A DNA stretch of 64,000 bases from Tetrastigma voinierianum (Eukaryota; Streptophyta; Magnoliopsida; Vitales; Vitaceae). A model generated the notes under the pieces. The model did no database searches. It saw only the letters and a program-made list of their open reading frames with translations, and had not been told where the DNA came from. Numbering within the stretch: position 1 is the stretch's first letter; each line of letters starts with the position of its first letter. Both the position numbers and the translations under genes were made by a program. The stretch is from positions 372,001 through 436,000 of the forward strand of contig JAEQBH010004561.1 of NCBI GenBank assembly GCA_016808115.1, written 5' to 3'. Shown here piece after piece: positions 10,701-22,505 of the stretch.

Positions 10701-12021
10701 CTTTTTATTTTATTTTCCATTTTAGTAGATTTAGTTTCAATATAGTTTTTAGTTAATTTTATGTTAAATTTAAGATTTGAATGTTCAGGCGAAGTCTGAC
10801 ATTGGAATTTATTGATAAGATCTTCTTTAGCATTATTTAATAGATTTAAATGGAGGATAGAAAGTTCCTAGAGGATTAGTTATTTAGGATTAGTTTACAA
10901 TTTCGATGAATTTTTGCGATCCAGTTAGTCACGATATGAATGAACCAGTTTGAAAATTAGGAAAACTCTCTCTGTGGAAATGAATTGATAATGATCGTCA
11001 TTTTATACGCAAAGATGAAGAGCATGTAATTAAATTCTTGAATTTATTTGATTGGTATTATTTTGGTTATTTGTTCCCGATACTAGTGGTGTTTTGAAGC
11101 AAGGTATCTAGCTCGATTTTTGAGGCCCTGCAGTGACACGGAGATGGAGAATCACGAGAGTATAGAAGCGGTTCTTTATTAGGTATGGTAGACTAATCTT
11201 ATGGAACTAATGAACTTTGGTGGATTACTCAAATAGATCACCCGATTTACTCATAATTTGAAGATAGTTAGACAGTATCGGTTTAATCATTGGAAGGTCT
11301 CTTATATTCGATGAATTGATTTTGATCGGTGCGAATCTATTAATCAAGGAGATGGAAATTTTCATCAAAAAAGTGAAGAATGAGGTGTCAATCAAATTGG
11401 AAGGCTTTGCGATATTTTTATATGGAGGCGAAATTCTTAGGTCCTAAGAGCCCAGGTGTGAGAAGTGCGAAAAGAAAAATACGAGATCTTGAAGGGTATA
11501 TCTTAAGTAACTAATTAGACTGTTTGAGAAATGAACAATTTCTAATTAATGAAAGTATGGTTAGGGAGAAATCAAACTATACTACCATGCATCTTTGTGA
11601 GCTAGAGTTTTCGACTATGCATTAGCTATGAATCAATATGGTGCGAAATTGATTATTACTCATTGATCTAGTTCACAAATTTCTCACTCGGTGATTACAA
11701 ATCCATTTTATTAAAATTTTATTTCATGTATATTAAAGAAATCAATGCAGGATTACATCACTTTTTAGTCCTCTCGTCATCATAACGGTGTAGATTCGAA
11801 TGTGTAGATCTTAAGTAGTTGGGGGTAGTTAGTCTTTTGATTTATAAATCATTTCCTCACGTAGAGACGATATTTGGATTTCAAACATCCATTTTTATTA
11901 CATGTACGACTTGTACACTTACAGTGATCAAGACCAAACTCAAATTTTTAATGAATCATTTTACAAAAAGAACAAATCAATATTTTTCATCTACTCTGAC
12001 ATCTACGGTGGTAACAAGTTT

Positions 12022-12040
12022 TAGCATTTGTTATCGGGGA
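12022..12040 (+). other. Primer-binding-site-like fossil inside the solo LTR
   Basis: TAACAAGTTT (12012-12021) followed by a decayed GCATTTGTTATCGGGGA matches the LTR-end plus PBS arrangement of Athila (AACAAGTTT, then TGGCxxxxTTGCCGGGGA). The LTR nevertheless continues about 140 bp further. The same fossil occurs at 52654-52671 in the Athila element. Confidence 0.55.
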
Positions 12041-12182
12041 CTAGTTAGTCTTTGGCGTGAATTAATAGAAAATTTGGTATTAACAAGTTTTAATTAATAG
12101 ATTAAGGGAACTAAATAGTTCTTGAGTGACAGTACCAAAAGTTTGGCACACACTAATCACATCATACAGTTTGGTCTTAACA

Positions 12183-13640
12183 CTTGTACACTATAGATGG
12201 ATGTATCGATCAAAAAGAGTATCTTTGCCACAATTCTTTTTATATTTTTGTTATTTTTTTACATATAGATTTATACTAATTAGTATTTGATTGTAGGTAC
12301 TTAATGACACTTAAATCTAGTGTAAGAAATTAATCCACGAGGGTTCGGTTGCGAGATGAGTACGTTGCAAATGAATTAATAACTTATTGCTCATTGTATT
12401 TGATGGTGTTGAAACTAATTCCAATGATATCTGAATGATGATGAAGATGCTCTTTTCTATGGAAAAATTCATACTTAATTCAAAATCTCCTTTATAGTGC
12501 ACTTAGTCTTTGATTGGAAATGTGCCGATGAAACCTGTTGTGATAAAACATTATACAGTAGCATCTAATCTATGTCTTATACAATTGTGATGCTATTGCT
12601 CGATTTATAAAGTAAGTAATGCCAAATCGATATTTCTTATTCTTTTTTTAGATTCTTTTATCAAATATGTTTGTGTTTGATATATTACATAGTTGATAAT
12701 GGGTTATCTACAATATGGAATACTTGATTGACAATTTCTACAATTCTTAGAAAATGTGATTGATATATTTGTCATATGATTTCTTATTGTTTTCGTCAGT
12801 GATCATCGAGCAATCATCAAAGAAGAACTGTCAGTAAAAATCAAATAAGGGTGCTGAGTTGAAATGAAAAAAATCCATCATGCTACATTTATTGAATGGT
12901 TTTAGTGAAGTAAGTAAGAATTAAAAACTACATTTTTAGTTAATATTTCCAATAGAATGCATATTAACAACATTTTTTTATTCTATATAGTTATAATATT
13001 TCAATTGGATGCATATTAACATTATTTTTTAGATCATATAATAGGTTGCAGAACAATATTTCAATGGAAGTATATTAACAACATTTTTTTCTGATAATAT
13101 ATCGAGGTTGGAAGGTTAATAGAAGCTAAAAGTCACTTGAGTCTTAAACATGTATTAGGTGGTTAGCTCAGGTCCAAATAATGTGGTAAAAAAAAGATTT
13201 AATGGATATATCATTATGGAGATGTGTGAGTTTCTCTGAGGGTAAAGAAAAAGCTGAATAAGCGGTGTTATTGTCACATCAAAAAACATCGAGCTGCGAA
13301 TGTATTATTTATTATGGTGTTATAAAGAGATGATAGAGTTGAATTATTTTGAACACTATAGGAATTATTTGTTCAAGTAACTGATTGGTTTGATACAAAC
13401 AAAGGAAGGAGTGAAGAAAGATGCATTGGGATTCCACACTTGTGAATTTCTGAGATTAATTAGTGCGATTGCCAGTGTTAACTGTTTTTGCATCTGAAGT
13501 TCGACAAGTATTATATATTCAATATTCCTTTGTAATAAATTGGCTGTGTTATTAGAAACAAAACCTAGAGATGTGTATGAGATGGGTGATAATCTTTCAT
13601 TTAGATCAAGTGATGAACATCATGTGTGCAGAATGATGAG
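12183..13640 (+). pseudogene. CACTA (En/Spm) transposase Tnp2, second part (broken)
   Basis: The transposase resumes with VHYRWMY (about 12187-12210). A probable intron follows (about 12219-12297, GTATCT to TTGTAG), then YLMTLKSSVRN and GSVAR, then VFDGVETNSND (about 12395-12430), SDHRAIIKEE and HHATFIEWF (12800-12900), NGYIIMEMCEF (13203-13235) and MIELNYFEHYRNYLF (about 13325-13375). It ends with KEGVKKDALGFHTCEF and LLETKPRDVYEMGDN (13400-13590), the conserved C-terminal block of Tnp2 (VKPRDLYDMG in the family). AT-rich tracts between blocks may be introns or insertions. Many stops are present. Together with 7935-9204 it covers most of the middle and C-terminal Tnp2. Confidence 0.85.
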
Positions 13641-14489
13641 ATGTTGGATGTTGATAATGATGGCATCGAAGATTTTAGGCTGATAAAAACGATATTGATG
13701 ACTAACTATCTGTCATTGAAGGCACTTTAAAGATAAATCTTTCAGAAGATAGAATTATAGATTTATATATTAAACATAACCACTTTTCTAAATCTTCCAT
13801 GTTTGTGAATTTATGCACCATTATCGTAATTATTGAAAATTTTGACTTTTTTTATGAGTCTGACATCAATTATCATGTATGAGAGCCTCGAAAATAGAAG
13901 TATCATGAAAATAAATCATGACAGAAGACATTTCTCGCCTTTCTGTGTATTTGTTGTGCATCTATGGTGTTTCTTATGTTCACTATTGAATAGTTTCTCA
14001 ATTGGTTTTTTAGCCTTTGGGAGGTTAGATAGGAGTTTAAAATATAAAAATGAGACAGATGCTACCTTGCTATTAGACCATATGTTTTTCCTATCATTGA
14101 TTTTGCTATATCTAGAATTTGTTTGAAGACCCATTTGAATTAAATATGAATGTTTGGAGATGTTAATTTTGGTAAAATATGTCTCTCGTCAAGCTTAAAT
14201 TGAATAAATTTTAGTATGTTGATGCGAGAAAAAATATCTCAGATGATGGATTTTATATTTATTATTCACCCAAGCTGAGAACAATTTCATTATGAAATAT
14301 ATATTGTAGAATGCGATACATTTGAGGTCTAGATGTGTGTATATCTTATAGTTATAATTTATAATTCATTAACTTATTGGTGTCATTTCTTGCCGATGCC
14401 ATTTTGATCAAAAAAAGAGAATGAGCAAACTAAAGGTGGTTCCTTTTTTTTCAAAGTGATCTCATTCACCCGCATGTATTGATATATGA
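13641..14489. other. AT-rich remainder, probably CACTA 3' sequence
   Basis: No gene seen. This follows the transposase C-terminus and is cut by the solo LTR at 14490, whose left target duplication TATGA occupies 14485-14489. The open frames here are short and give no recognisable protein. Confidence 0.4.
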
Positions 14490-17400
14490 TGTAGCGCCCC
14501 AAATCAAGAATTAAGGTTGTACATAGATCAACATGAGCTTGTGTCTATATCCAGTGGGCATACGTAGTAAAATATTACGTTGGCCCCATCTATACTCATA
14601 AAACATAATCAACTATATCTGAACAAGAGTTATTACATTACTCTTAATACAAAACATATATTAAAACTAGTTGAACCTAATATATACTGAAATATAAATC
14701 AGGCGTACATGTGGCCTCCTTCTCAAGCGACCTTTAGTGAGGCGAGTCTTCAGCTCACACTTTTTGAAGAGGATCCACACGACAGGGTGAGCAATGCCCG
14801 ATAGTTGAATTCTCCACGAGGGCTACTCTCCTAAAATGCACATGCGATGCACATAATAACCACACTGTTCCATACGATTTGTGCCATAGAATGATTTTAT
14901 CATGCGTGAAATGTTTCCATGCCAGCCTACTGAGTCACTCACCAGGCTCCTCACTTTATCACCTATATAGTGTGTAGTGTCACTAATATCTGCGATGACC
15001 GTGAACTTCAATGAGTCTCTCTGATGCCTAATGAAATTTGCAATCGTAAAATATCCAGGAGTCAATCAGGCTCATCGCTCCGACTCTGGGTCTAGGCGTG
15101 ATAAACATGATCGTGTGTTCTCTTTTTGGGCAACAGAACTTTTCGGATTACACTACGGGTCTCTAACACCCACAAGGAATTTTCGGATAGCACCGCGGGT
15201 CTCTCACACCCATACAGGATCTTTTGGATATTACTGTGGGTCTCCTTCACCCATACAGGACCTTTGGATGGCCACCCTGGTCTCCTTCGCCCAAATTTCG
15301 GGCTTTTCACTGAGGATTAACAACCCCCTTTCTTGCTTAATGACACATGTTACTTTACATTTTCTAATTTGAACTATATGAGTCTTCTGTTGGACGTAGT
15401 CCCAGGCAAACTGACCGCTAACGAGTGGTGAATAACCATCTAGTGCACCGCACTTTGGGCCAGCCGCGATGTCACTGTGCACATGAATGCAATGATGCCA
15501 ATTCCAATGGCTCATACACAATTATATATCATATAATTCAAACAGTCATGTTAACACATCAGTTAGCATACATTAACATACCATTTTCCATACACATTTC
15601 CAATCATTCAATTAAAACAATAACAGTTTTATCCTCCACACATCATTCATGCTTCTCATGTCAAGCAACCACATGCAAGCAATTTCATATGGACCATTTT
15701 GATCCAACAAAAACTGTCTAATTTGTTTTGCGAGGCCCCAGATCAGTCAAGTGGGGCGTGTGGGCGACACGCCAAATCAATCATCGGTTCCATTTCTTTG
15801 GAAACAAAATCCTTGGCGTTTAAGGCATCGCCACGAAACCATTTTCATGGCTTTTGAAGCCAGAATATCCACATAGAAGAAGACCCCTACCTCGGGGTTA
15901 AACCGAAAACTCCTCAAAGCGATACCGTCGTGGCCCTTGCGGCGTAGACCTGACTTTGCTTGCCTCTGGAGTTTCTTGGATGATCATGAAAAAAATTAGA
16001 AGGTAGAGCTTCTCTCTCTAGAATCGCTCCTTTCTCTTTCCTCTTTCTTTTCTCTCTCCATTTTCCTCTCTTTTCCTCCTCTCATCCGGTTGGGAGAAGT
16101 TGGGTCAAGAGAACTTGTCTCTTCACTTGCCACATGTCAACCTCCCATTGGTTGACTTGGATTCCCCTTATCCCTTATCCATCTACCATGGATCTTTGTC
16201 CAATGACATGATGCCATGTGTCTCATGTGAGCCCCACTTGAGCTCAATGTTTGACTTGCTCACAGATTGACACGTTGTAATGCCCCAAAAATACCTTAGA
16301 ATTTTTATAATAAAAATTATTATATATTAAGTTCAGTGAAGTGACTTAGGTATTTTTTGGAAATTTTATATGAATATTAGTTAAATGATTATTGATTCGA
16401 AATAAACCAGTGAAAAAGCAAATTGTAAATGGGGACTGGGGTCAGTGTAAATAAGTTTATATGTTTAAGTGAAAATGGAGATACTAAATGAAGAATAATA
16501 GAGAAATGGAGAGGGACCTAAAAAAAAAAAAATCAAAGGAAAGGGCGTGTGGCATGTAGGAAGGAGAAGCTTCCTCTGTTTAAAAGAATGCGATTAGGAG
16601 TGATCCCAGCAAGAAAGGGAAACTTGAGAAAAGGGAGGGGATTAGAGAGAGAGGCTCTGCAAATGCAGATTTTGTGATACAGGCCATAGGTCAGGTGAAG
16701 CAAGAGAAAGTCTTCTAGTGATAAGAGCTACAAGTAGAGCCCAGGTCGGAGAGTTTCAACAAAATCTATGAGTGGGTTCTTTATACACTTGGTCATTTCT
16801 ACTAAGGGTTATTGGGTGATTACCTTCCCTTAGGGAATGGTTTGGTTACTCTTAAAGCAAGGGAAGAATTTGCCACATTGTGGTAGTCTTTATAGACAAG
16901 ACCTTAGAGCTAATTTTGGGTAAATAAAGGGAATTTGGTAGTGGGTCCTTCTGGTAAATTGTATACATCGGTGAACTTGATGTTAGGCTTTGAATTTCTC
17001 GAGATTCAAACCCCTGTGGACGACTTATGGTCTTTTACTGCGGAGGCCGGTCGAGTGGGTGAGAGGTCGGTCATGAGGTCGTCAAGCGGAGGTTGGCGGG
17101 ACCTCTCATGCGGCTGGTCGACGCTGCCTCATGCGGCGGAGGTCGGCGGGACCTCATGCGCGAGAGGGTCGGCCAGTTCCTCGTGCAAAGAGGTCCGGCC
17201 GGACCTCGTCTGCTGTGAGCCTCGTCACGTGGGCCTGCTTGTGGGCCTGCAAATCTGAAGAGCTCGGCTCGTCCACCGGGGCTGGCTCGTCCCCGAAGGA
17301 AGGCTCGGCTTGTCACGTGGGAGTCAGCTCGTCGGATTCGAATCGGCTCGTCTGAAGAGCTCAGCTCGTCTTTGAAGAGCTTCGGCTGTCACGTAGAAAT

Positions 17401-19758
17401 TGAGCTTGTCGCCGGTCTCGGCATTTCGTCGATTCGGTCGACTAAGCCAGATTATTTGCGCATGACTACTCCAACGGAAGGTCATATCTCTTTTCGTTTA
17501 AAGCTGGGATTTGGGTGTTAACTGTATACATGAAAGCCCGATGATCGAATCACCGCTATACTGAGGAATATTAGATGCTTGGCCAGAGGTGATAGATGAG
17601 CTCGTCATGATCCAACTCATCGATCAGGTCGACTCGTCGGGTTGACTATGGGTAACCTCGGCTTGGAGGTCATATCTCCTTCGTCCAGAACTCGGAATTT
17701 GGGTGTTCTTGGACTCTATGGAAAGCCCATTAGTCGATAATCCACCCGTATGCACGAGGAAGATGTTAGATACTGGAATGAGGTGATAGATGGAGCTCGT
17801 CGCCGGGGTCAACTCTCGATCGTCAGGTCGGCACGTCGAGTGCCTACGTATGACCTCGACGGAAGGTCATATCTTAACCGTCCAGAACTCTGTTCCGGAT
17901 TGTTCTTTAGTTTCTCGACCCATTGAGTCAGAATACTTCATATGCCTGAGGGAGGATAGAATATGTTTGGCCAGGGTGATGGTCGAGCTTCGTCAGGTTA
18001 GGTCGGCTAGTCGGTTCGAGATTTGGCTGCGGATGACCTCAGGCTTTGGTCATAACTCCTTCGTCAGAACTTGATTCGGGTGTTAACTTGAGTCCCCATG
18101 CGGCCGTTAGGTAAGAACTCGCTCTATATATATCCTCAATGAATTCAGAACTCATATTAAGCTCAGAAAATCAATCCTAACCAAAACTACTAGTACTCAT
18201 GAATAATATTATTCTTTAATGGTTTTGGAATAGGGATGAAGAGCGAGAGAAAATGGCGAGATTGAGATTGAGATTGAATCAAAGTGCAAGATTTTGGGTT
18301 GTTCTACTACTCTGACCATAGTTTGAGTTTTGCATGTTTGTTCTAAAAGCATATTGAATTGATTTAATTGACTTGAGGAAAGTGATTGTGAAATGTTTGC
18401 ATATAAAAATGGTATGATTATTGAAAATAAACTGTTTATACAAGCGTATATCTTGTATTATACTTTACTATAAAGGATTTGAACGCCCTTAATAGAATGT
18501 TAGTTTATTGCATTAAAAAAAAAAGATGGAGTGGTATACGATAGGGTCGAATAAGCGATCTTGCGAACTATTGTATTGATGTGTCACTCCGTCGGTAGCC
18601 CAGGCCAGTATCGGTAGTGTTCACTATTTGATTGTTTATAACGGTCGTGACCCGGTAAGGACCGTGCGTGTTATAAAACCATTTAATCTGCGGCACATGA
18701 CCAGTGACCGTCTTGTGTTATAAAACCATTTGATCTGCAGGCACTGCGGCCAGCGGGGCCGTCTTTGGTGACTCTGATATCCACATGTCGAAGACATAGG
18801 TTAAATTCGTTAAGGGCATAAGCCCCGAATTGATTGGTACTGTGAATTGATTCGCACTCTTGAATTGATCGCATAGCGAGATTAATTGAAGCCCAGATTG
18901 GTTGCGGCGGGAGTTTGTGAGCATAATTGAATTGGTTTGAGATTGCGAAATATTGAATTTGAAAGTGTATTTTTGGGATGATCAATGATCCATGACTAAT
19001 TATATATAAAACAAGTATATGTATCGTATTTATATTGATCATCCATAATGATTTGCAAGTTTTGAAGTGTTAAATTGCATAATGTGATTTAAACCGAATC
19101 GAGGAAATTTGTATAGAACCACTAAGCATGAAAATGCTTAGCGTATCGTTTCTACCACGCGTGTACTGGCGATAGATAAAGGACGTAAAGTTCTTGACTC
19201 CAAGATCGGCGGTAGCCGAACATAAAGAAGGAAATTCGAGTATGCCCGGCTACGTGCATTCATTTCATGTTGTCTTTTGGATATTAATATTTTGTAAAAC
19301 AATTTTGCTCTCTGCACATCTATTTTTGTAAATCATTTTAAAAGGCTTGGATGCCTATTGTAAATGTATTTTTGTTAAATGTTAAATGTTTATGGTTTGC
19401 CCAAATTTTGAAAATGCTTCAAAGATAAAGATACGATTTGCCGATCGAAGATTTTAGCGGCATCCCGACTTTGCTCGATCCGCCCCAAACGGTCGGGTCG
19501 GGTAAGGGGCGCCACACACGTGGCGCCACACACGTGACGCCTCTTGAGCCACTTACAACGCGCTGCGTCTCAGATCACTTCGCCGCTTGAAATGTGAAAT
19601 TCGGATCGCCTCGAATTTGACGAAATTCGACGGTAGCTAGATTTCGCGAGACGATCCAACGCGGTCCGCTTTCACATCCAAGACTGTAAACAATCTCGGA
19701 TTTTAATCGAACACTATTTTACCATTTTTTTAAAATTAGAATTTTCTCAGGTTTTACA
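14490..19758 (-). mobile_element. Outer solo LTR (Tekay-like), interrupted by a second solo LTR
   Basis: In plus coordinates it begins TGTAGCGCCCC (14490) and ends TTTCTCAGGTTTTACA (19758), the same ends as the Tekay LTR at 32996-34900 (TGTGACGCCCC and TTTCTCGGGTCTTACA). A perfect 5-bp target duplication TATGA flanks it (14485-14489 and 19759-19763). Without the inner insertion it is about 2.0 kb, close to the 1.9-kb Tekay LTRs. Shared interior wording includes CTAGATTTCGCGAGACGAT near the right end. GGTGAGCAATGCCC at about 14787 is the inverse of GGGCATAGCTCACCCC in the plus-strand LTR at 35446, supporting minus orientation. No internal region remains, so it arose by LTR-LTR recombination. 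Confidence 0.88.
16276..19516 (+). mobile_element. Inner solo LTR with 5-bp target duplication CACGT
   Basis: This begins TGTAATGCCCC and ends GGGGCGCCACA, and CACGT flanks it at 16271-16275 and 19517-19521. It is about 3.24 kb, almost the length of the solo LTR at 35446-38663, with a similar interior. GAGCTCGTC-rich sequence is followed by four copies of a roughly 190-bp block marked by GGTCATATCTC at 17480, 17668, 17865 and 18048. The right edge is slightly ambiguous because the 14-mer GGCGCCACACACGT is duplicated (19508-19535), which also offers an end at 19530. No coding sequence is present; the short ORFs are LTR noise. Confidence 0.85.
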
Positions 19759-19763
19759 TATGA

Positions 19764-20424
19764 AGTGGTTATTAATTAAGACGTCTTTATTCATTTATAA
19801 ATGAGTAAGCTAGATCACATGTTATTGCTCTACCCATACAATGCTATCGTACAACCAAGACAAAACAAACATATTGATCATTTTGTTTTCTCATTAGGAG
19901 TTTGGATCATTACTGTTGGATCTTAAACTACATAACGATGAAAAATCAATTTTTTTTTCTAAATCCATTCAATCCCTTTTATGAGTACAAAATTTAATCA
20001 TATAAATTATTTGACAATATAATACAAGTAATTTAATTGGTATTTAAATTAATCGGACATATTTAAAAAAAAAACATAAAGTTAACTCAATATTACTTTT
20101 TTGTTCATTAAGACCATTATTTTTTAGTAAAATAAATAATTCACATTTGAACTACAATACATTTATGATATATTTGGCAATTTGTTAAATTGCCACAAGT
20201 AATGTCACTAACATTGTCTCTATTGTAAATATTTTGTCGAAAAGTCACCATATGCATCGCAAAGTGTAGGTCTATAGCTACGATTTATAAAATGACATTT
20301 AAATGTCATAATGAATTATCGACATATATACAAGTATCGCTAAAAACGTTGGCACAAATATATTTATAGTTACATTTTGTTTAATTGTGGGTTATATGTC
20401 ACAAAACATAGCAACGTAATTGGA
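19764..20424. other. AT-rich sequence, possibly CACTA subterminal repeats
   Basis: No gene. Around 20150-20400 there are recurring motifs such as CATCGCAAAG, TAGCTACGATTTAT, TATCGACATA and TATCGCTAAAAAC in both orientations. They resemble the subterminal repeats of some plant CACTA elements, which would suit the right end of the element whose transposase lies at 7935-13640. A CACTA-type terminus was not found. Confidence 0.3.
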
Positions 20425-20850
20425 GCTCCCAAACTTGGAAAGCATGAGATAAGTTCAAGTAGGCTGGGCTAAGTCCGTTGAAGACACGGTTAAAGAGCTC
20501 ATCAAAGTCAATAAGAACATTCATGAGAGCAAAAGAGTCCATGTTGCATTTGACATCTTGCATATATTCTGCAATGGTCTAATTACCTTGCTAAGGACTG
20601 GCAAGATTATGGCGATGGACGATCTGTCAGCGGGAGGGAGAGGCATATCTCTTCTCGAGGGTGGTCCACAGAACCCGAGATGTGGTGAAGGTGGAGAGAA
20701 ACTGCACGAGAATGGGAGAGACAGATCCGATAATTGCATTAAGAAGCAATTAATCCTATCTGAGCCAGAGATGATAATCCAGATTTGGGGAGGGAGCGGT
20801 AGCATCGGATGGAGTTATCGCTGCCTGGGACACGAAGCCTGAGCCATCGA
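20425..20850 (-). pseudogene. gag: Ty1/copia Gag fragment (UBN2-type, broken)
   Basis: Read on the minus strand from about 20850 down, it gives LLLNAIIGSVSPILVQF, then TSRVLWTTLEKRYASPS, then TIAEYMQDVKCNMDSFALMN, then GLSPAYLNLSHAFQV. These are the ordered blocks of the copia Gag domain (Retrotran_gag_2/UBN2). Stops are present (for example after LASP). The plus-strand ORF over the same bases (20558-20842) is a shadow. Protease, integrase and RT are absent: the element is truncated at about 20425. Gag would have formed the cytoplasmic particle. Confidence 0.82.
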
Positions 20851-21132
20851 TGAACCCAAGTAAGTCGTACCTAAATAAGAGAGATGTGAATTATCGCCGT
20901 CATGCAGAGTAATTTGTGATTGTGAGTTTGAGTAGTACTTGAGCACTAACGTTGAGAACAACTAAGTTTTGAAACGAGTCGGTCTTGCTAGGAACTGTGG
21001 GTATTTAGAAGGCCACACCCAGCAATGACGGAAGAAGCATCGGGCCATGGGGAGAATAAAGGCTAAACGAAAGAGGCAGATCATGAGCAAAGGATCCATC
21101 TGGTTACTTCTAGGGTTTGCTGTTAAGCTTAT

Positions 21133-21145
21133 GGCTCTGATACCA
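21133..21145 (-). other. Copia primer-binding site
   Basis: The plus strand reads GGCTCTGATACCA, so the element strand reads TGGTATCAGAGCC, the perfect tRNA-iMet complementary site. It lies five bases from the LTR start at 21151 and upstream of the gag fragment. Confidence 0.88.
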
Positions 21146-21150
21146 TATTA

Positions 21151-21303
21151 TGAAAGAGACATATTTATTATTGAGAGAGTTGAGGTATATAAATATACCA
21201 ATGGAAGAGCAAAAATTTAAAGGCATAGAGACAATAAAAGAAAACATAAATATACTCTAATACAATAGAAGGAATCCTATATATACTCTAATAGTTTGTT
21301 CAT
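21151..21303 (-). repeat. Copia LTR (5' LTR, short or truncated)
   Basis: In plus coordinates the segment starts TGAAAGAGACATATT, so the element strand ends CTCTTTCA before the PBS. On the element strand it contains GGTATATTTATATACC as a TATA-like region and AATAAATATG downstream. The outer limit near 21303 (TTTGTTCA, reading TGAACAAAC on the element strand) gives a length of only about 150 bp; no second LTR is available to confirm it. Confidence 0.5.
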
Positions 21304-21501
21304 CAAGATGCTACTTTTTTATTCTACTTTCCATTCATAATTGTGATTACATTTTTATTTAAAAAAATCAAAATTCCTTTAATTCGAATGTTTTAGTTGT
21401 AAAAAAAAAAACCTAAAATAAAATATTATTTCTTTATTATGCAACAAACACCCAAAGCAAGTGTTCCACAAAAAAAAAAACAAAGAAAAGCAAGAAAACA
21501 A

Positions 21502-21529
21502 AAAACAAAACAAAACAAAACAAAACAAA
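21502..21529. repeat. (AAAAC)n microsatellite
   Basis: Five tandem AAAAC units lie within a longer A-rich tract; a simple repeat with no evident role. Confidence 0.85.
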
Positions 21530-22367
21530 GCTACAAGTTTTTTTTTGCCATATGTTTGTTAATGTTTGATTGATTAAAGGTTTATTTTCTTAAAAGAATT
21601 AGTGATTTCTAATGTCCAATGTTCAACAAGAGCTTTAGGGTTGCTTGTCTATTTTTGAAATTCACTTAAAACGCTTTTTGAAAAACATATAGAACATTAT
21701 TTTGGTGTTTTCTTAAAATTGTTTTTGTTCTCTAAATTCAGTATATTATTATGTATTCTACTTGTATTTTTAAGAATAAAAAAACTAGAAAACAATTGTG
21801 TTCTCCTTATTTTTCTTATTTTTTTGTTTTTAAATATAAAACATTTTTTAAAAATTGTAACCAAACATGCCGTTAGCCTTCTAAGTTTTATCCCTTAAAC
21901 GAGTGAAATGCAAACATGGACACCTATGTAGAGCCAACAAGTCCTTAGGCAGTCTAATCTTTTTATAAAAGTTGATGAATTAAAATAAAATTTTTAAATG
22001 CAATATTTTTTGTGTGGAGCTATTAAATGCAGTATGTTGAAAAATATATTTAAATATTTGATATTTTTTATTAGGATTAGAAAATGTATCTTAAAAAGAG
22101 ATATTTTTAAAATCAATAATACATGTTTTTTTTATCGCTAAATAATTTAATTATAATATAATAAATTGTTCTCACTATGACTCGAATCTATGACCACTTT
22201 CTTTCCTATATTTTGCCTTTTTGAAACGCCTATCATATGAGTTAGATATGATGAATATAAATAGTACATGTTTAAAAAATATTGAATTTATATTTAAGAT
22301 GTATTTTCAATAAACACATTTTAATAAACACTTAGATGACCCATTTTTAAGTATAAATTTCTAATAA

Positions 22368-22505
22368 GCCTTAACTCAATTGATTTAAAGCAATAGGCCA
22401 AGCATAGGAAGGGAAGGGATCGAAACTTCTTGAAAACAGATTACTATAATGTTGCAATTCCAAATGAATAGCCGTAAAAAAAATATAAATCCATTTTTTT
22501 TTTAA
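22368..22505 (+). repeat. tRNA-derived SINE-like element
   Basis: TTAACTCAATTGATTTAAAG (22373-22392) resembles a tRNA A-box region (TAGCTCAATTGGTTAGAGCA). About 40 bp later GGATCGAAACTTC resembles the B box (GGTTCGAATCC). The segment closes with a poly-T run at about 22494-22503. Spacing and order fit a decayed tRNA-related SINE. No target duplication was established. Confidence 0.45.

Larger units (their letters stand above)
9205..12182 (+). mobile_element. Athila-type solo LTR inserted in the CACTA transposase
   Basis: The sequence breaks inside the Tnp2 motif LANEAKL and the protein resumes with VHYRWMY at about 12186, so 9205-12182 is an insertion. It starts TGATAAGTCTTAAACTCAT, like the Athila LTR at 49788 (TGATGAGTCAACTCATTAG), and ends TTAACA, like that LTR (GAAGTTAACA). 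It has the same internal plan: a TGTCGCGACA array, a TATA-like run, a leader-like segment with GGCCCTGCAGTGACAC, and a primer-binding-site-like fossil at 12022-12040. No internal coding region is present, so it is a solo LTR of about 3 kb. Left flank CACAT and right flank CACTT (if the LTR ends at 12180) match in 4 of 5 bases. Confidence 0.75.

Noticed and set aside
10245..10720. 110- and 135-residue minus-strand ORFs
   Set aside because: They overlap the palindrome array and LTR promoter region; no similarity or domain is visible.
20521..20842. Plus-strand ORF of 94 residues as a host gene
   Set aside because: The minus strand of the same bases encodes copia Gag blocks next to a primer-binding site, so the plus ORF is a shadow.
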